Below, piece by piece: positions 45,688 through 46,451 of a stretch of DNA of 46,451 bases; position 1 is the stretch's first letter, and each line of letters begins with the position of its first letter. The translations under genes and the position numbers were made by a program. The stretch comes from Methylobacterium gregans. GTDB taxonomy: Bacteria > Pseudomonadota > Alphaproteobacteria > Rhizobiales > Beijerinckiaceae. Where the stretch lies: positions 1 through 46,451 of the forward strand of contig NZ_BPQM01000045.1 of the NCBI RefSeq assembly GCF_022179245.1. Reading direction: 5' to 3'. The notes below the pieces were generated by a model. The model ran no database searches. It was not told where the DNA came from and saw nothing but the letters and a program-made list of their open reading frames with translations.

Positions 45688-46124
45688 GGGCCTCGCCTCG
45701 GGTGAGGCGACGGAACCCGGACGGGCGGCGGGCCGAACGCGGCCGCGCCGTCAGCCCCTGCGCGAGCGGCGCGACGGGCGGAGCGGCGTGCCCGGGTCCG
45801 GCACGAACGATCGGTCTGGGGCGTCGCTCTGCATCGCTCTGAAGGGAATAGGAGTGCCGGCCCTGCGGCCGGCGCAGCTCCGGTTGCGCCCGCTCCGTCG
45901 CAGCGTCAAGCCGGGACTGCTGCGCATCTAAGCTCCGGCGATCGAAACTCGCACCGCCAGCGGACCACATCCTTGTGATCCTTCACCTTTCCGGTCCGTT
46001 CGCCGCGCTGCCCGGCGGAACGCGCCGCTGACGCGGCAGCCTATGAGAAATATAAGTGTAGGGCCCGCTTGTATTGCGCCCAACACATCACCTATGTTTC
46101 GTCCATCAACAGAGGAGAAACGCC
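45688..46124. other. Divergent intergenic region between mgtE and pqqA
   Basis: 437 nt with no gene supported. The clearest structure is GCCGGCC-CTGC-GGCCGGC at 45856-45873, a 7-bp stem with 4-nt loop, extendable by two pairs. The right-hand 100 nt turn noticeably AT-richer (46041-46110), as expected for a strong promoter before pqqA. Such length is compatible with long untranslated leaders on one or both sides. Confidence 0.5.
46069..46097 (+). promoter_or_regulatory. Candidate pqqA promoter
   Basis: TTGTAT (46069-46074) and CTATGT (46092-46097) are separated by 17 nt, fitting a sigma-70-type promoter, and lie 28 nt before the first pqqA ATG. The boxes match consensus only partly, so this is a suggestion; TATAAG at 46051-46056 is an alternative -10. 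Confidence 0.35.
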
Positions 46125-46214
46125 ATGGCTTGGTCTGCCCCCGTCGTTCAGGAAGTCTGCGTCGGCATGGAAGTCACCAGCTACGAGTCGGCCGAGATCG
46201 ACACCTTCAACTGA
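46125..46214 (+). CDS. pqqA: PQQ precursor peptide PqqA, copy 1
   Basis: A 29-residue peptide, MAWSAPVVQEVCVGMEVTSY then nine more residues to FN, from which Glu16 and Tyr20 are cross-linked by PqqE to build pyrroloquinoline quinone. Both residues and the EVTSY core are present. The ATG follows AGAGGAGAAACGCC, a strong ribosome site. It is too short for standard gene finders' cut-offs and easily missed. PqqB, C/D and E are expected beyond the right edge. Confidence 0.97.
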   Translation: MAWSAPVVQEVCVGMEVTSYESAEIDTFN

Positions 46215-46220
46215 ATCGGT

Positions 46221-46236
46221 GGCCGCTCCAGCGGCC
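46221..46236 (+). terminator. Small hairpin between the two pqqA copies
   Basis: GGCCGCT pairs with AGCGGCC around a 2-nt loop, 6 nt after the first pqqA stop. A partly decayed copy (GGCCGCTCCTGCGG) follows the second pqqA, showing that the duplicated unit included it. It could stabilise the short mRNA or reduce read-through. Confidence 0.55.
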
Positions 46237-46272
46237 GCGCGCTGAATCCCAATCCCCTACAGGAGAGATATC

Positions 46273-46362
46273 ATGGCTTGGTCTGCCCCCGTCGTTCAGG
46301 AAGTTTGCGTCGGCATGGAAGTCACCAGCTACGAGTCGGCTGAGATCGACACCTTCAACTAA
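46273..46362 (+). CDS. pqqA: PQQ precursor peptide PqqA, copy 2
   Basis: Encodes a peptide identical to copy 1, including Glu16 and Tyr20. Apart from the stop (TAA here, TGA in copy 1) only two silent differences are seen (GTT for GTC at codon 11, GCT for GCC at codon 23). The start follows CAGGAGAGATATC, another strong ribosome site but different in detail from copy 1. Distance from copy 1 is 148 nt start to start. A recent tandem duplication or ongoing gene conversion would explain the identity. Confidence 0.97.
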   Translation: MAWSAPVVQEVCVGMEVTSYESAEIDTFN

Positions 46363-46389
46363 GCCGACGGCCGCTCCTGCGGTTTGTCC

Positions 46390-46421
46390 GGGCGCTGCCT
46401 CCGCGGAGGCGGCGCCCTTTT
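46390..46421 (+). terminator. Strong intrinsic terminator after pqqA
   Basis: GGGCGCTGCCTCC (46390-46402) pairs with GGAGGCGGCGCCC (46405-46417), 13 bp with one G-T pair and a 2-nt loop, followed by TTTT. It sits 28 nt after the second pqqA stop. It would make most pqqA transcripts short and abundant, with limited read-through to any downstream pqq genes. Confidence 0.85.
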
Positions 46422-46451
46422 CCGTTGTGCAGAACGCATCGGGGGACGGGA

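Overview
This window is typical chromosomal DNA of a high-GC alphaproteobacterium, most likely Methylobacterium/Methylorubrum (Hyphomicrobiales). That assignment is an inference from several sights: two tandem pqqA genes (PQQ cofactor precursor, used by methanol and other alcohol dehydrogenases), the alphaproteobacterial flagellar set with MotE and DUF6468 proteins, an exact CtrA-type site between divergent flagellar operons, a zinc-ligand-poor DnaG, and strong GC bias at third codon positions. No transposase, phage gene or CRISPR array was seen, and coding style is uniform.

Layout. 1-1029 (minus): rhamnose nucleotide-sugar genes rfbC and a truncated rfbB. 1187-4331 (minus): motE-like, DUF6468, fliM, fliL; 4608-8081 (plus): flgF, flgG, flgA, flgH. 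The two flagellar operons diverge from one intergenic region carrying TTAA-N7-TTAA. 8157-12052 (plus): nitronate monooxygenase and a SsuABC/TauABC-like ABC importer. 12097-14475: yqeY, divergent carA, and a small membrane protein. 14521-16662 (minus): TonB-dependent siderophore-type receptor. 17066-22991 (plus): purB, a D-amino-acid-transaminase-like enzyme, a small secreted protein, matB (malonyl-CoA synthetase), YihY/BrkB membrane protein, msrB. 23296-24225: a protein with a degenerate CYTH-like domain. 24812-27150: dctA overlapping a ROK kinase. 27258-31379: dnaG and rpoD. 31520-32788: class III adenylate cyclase. 33118-36162: TPP riboswitch followed by thiO-thiS-thiG-thiE. 36137-40817 (minus): a membrane protein plus the Anbu / transglutaminase / alpha-E / circularly permuted ATP-grasp cluster. 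40909-42511 (minus): radC and map. 42705-44293 (plus): CHCC zinc-finger protein, FAD monooxygenase, tRNA-Leu(UAA). 44320-45687 (minus): mgtE. 46125-46362 (plus): two identical PqqA peptides, then a strong terminator.

How genes work together. The flagellar genes build the C-ring (FliM), stator-associated proteins (FliL, MotE), distal rod (FlgF, FlgG), and P/L-ring parts (FlgA, FlgH). The thi genes make the thiazole half of thiamine and are probably switched by TPP. The four-gene Anbu cluster looks like one transcription unit coupling a proteasome-like protease to a predicted peptide ligase and a transglutaminase-fold enzyme; its biochemical role is, to my knowledge, still open, and it is the most intriguing system in the window. 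The most notable local oddities are the tandem pqqA genes, three FliN-like tryptophan motifs at the FliM N-terminus, loss of three of four DnaG zinc ligands, the degenerate CYTH protein, and two 28-nt hairpins of identical architecture in separate intergenic regions.
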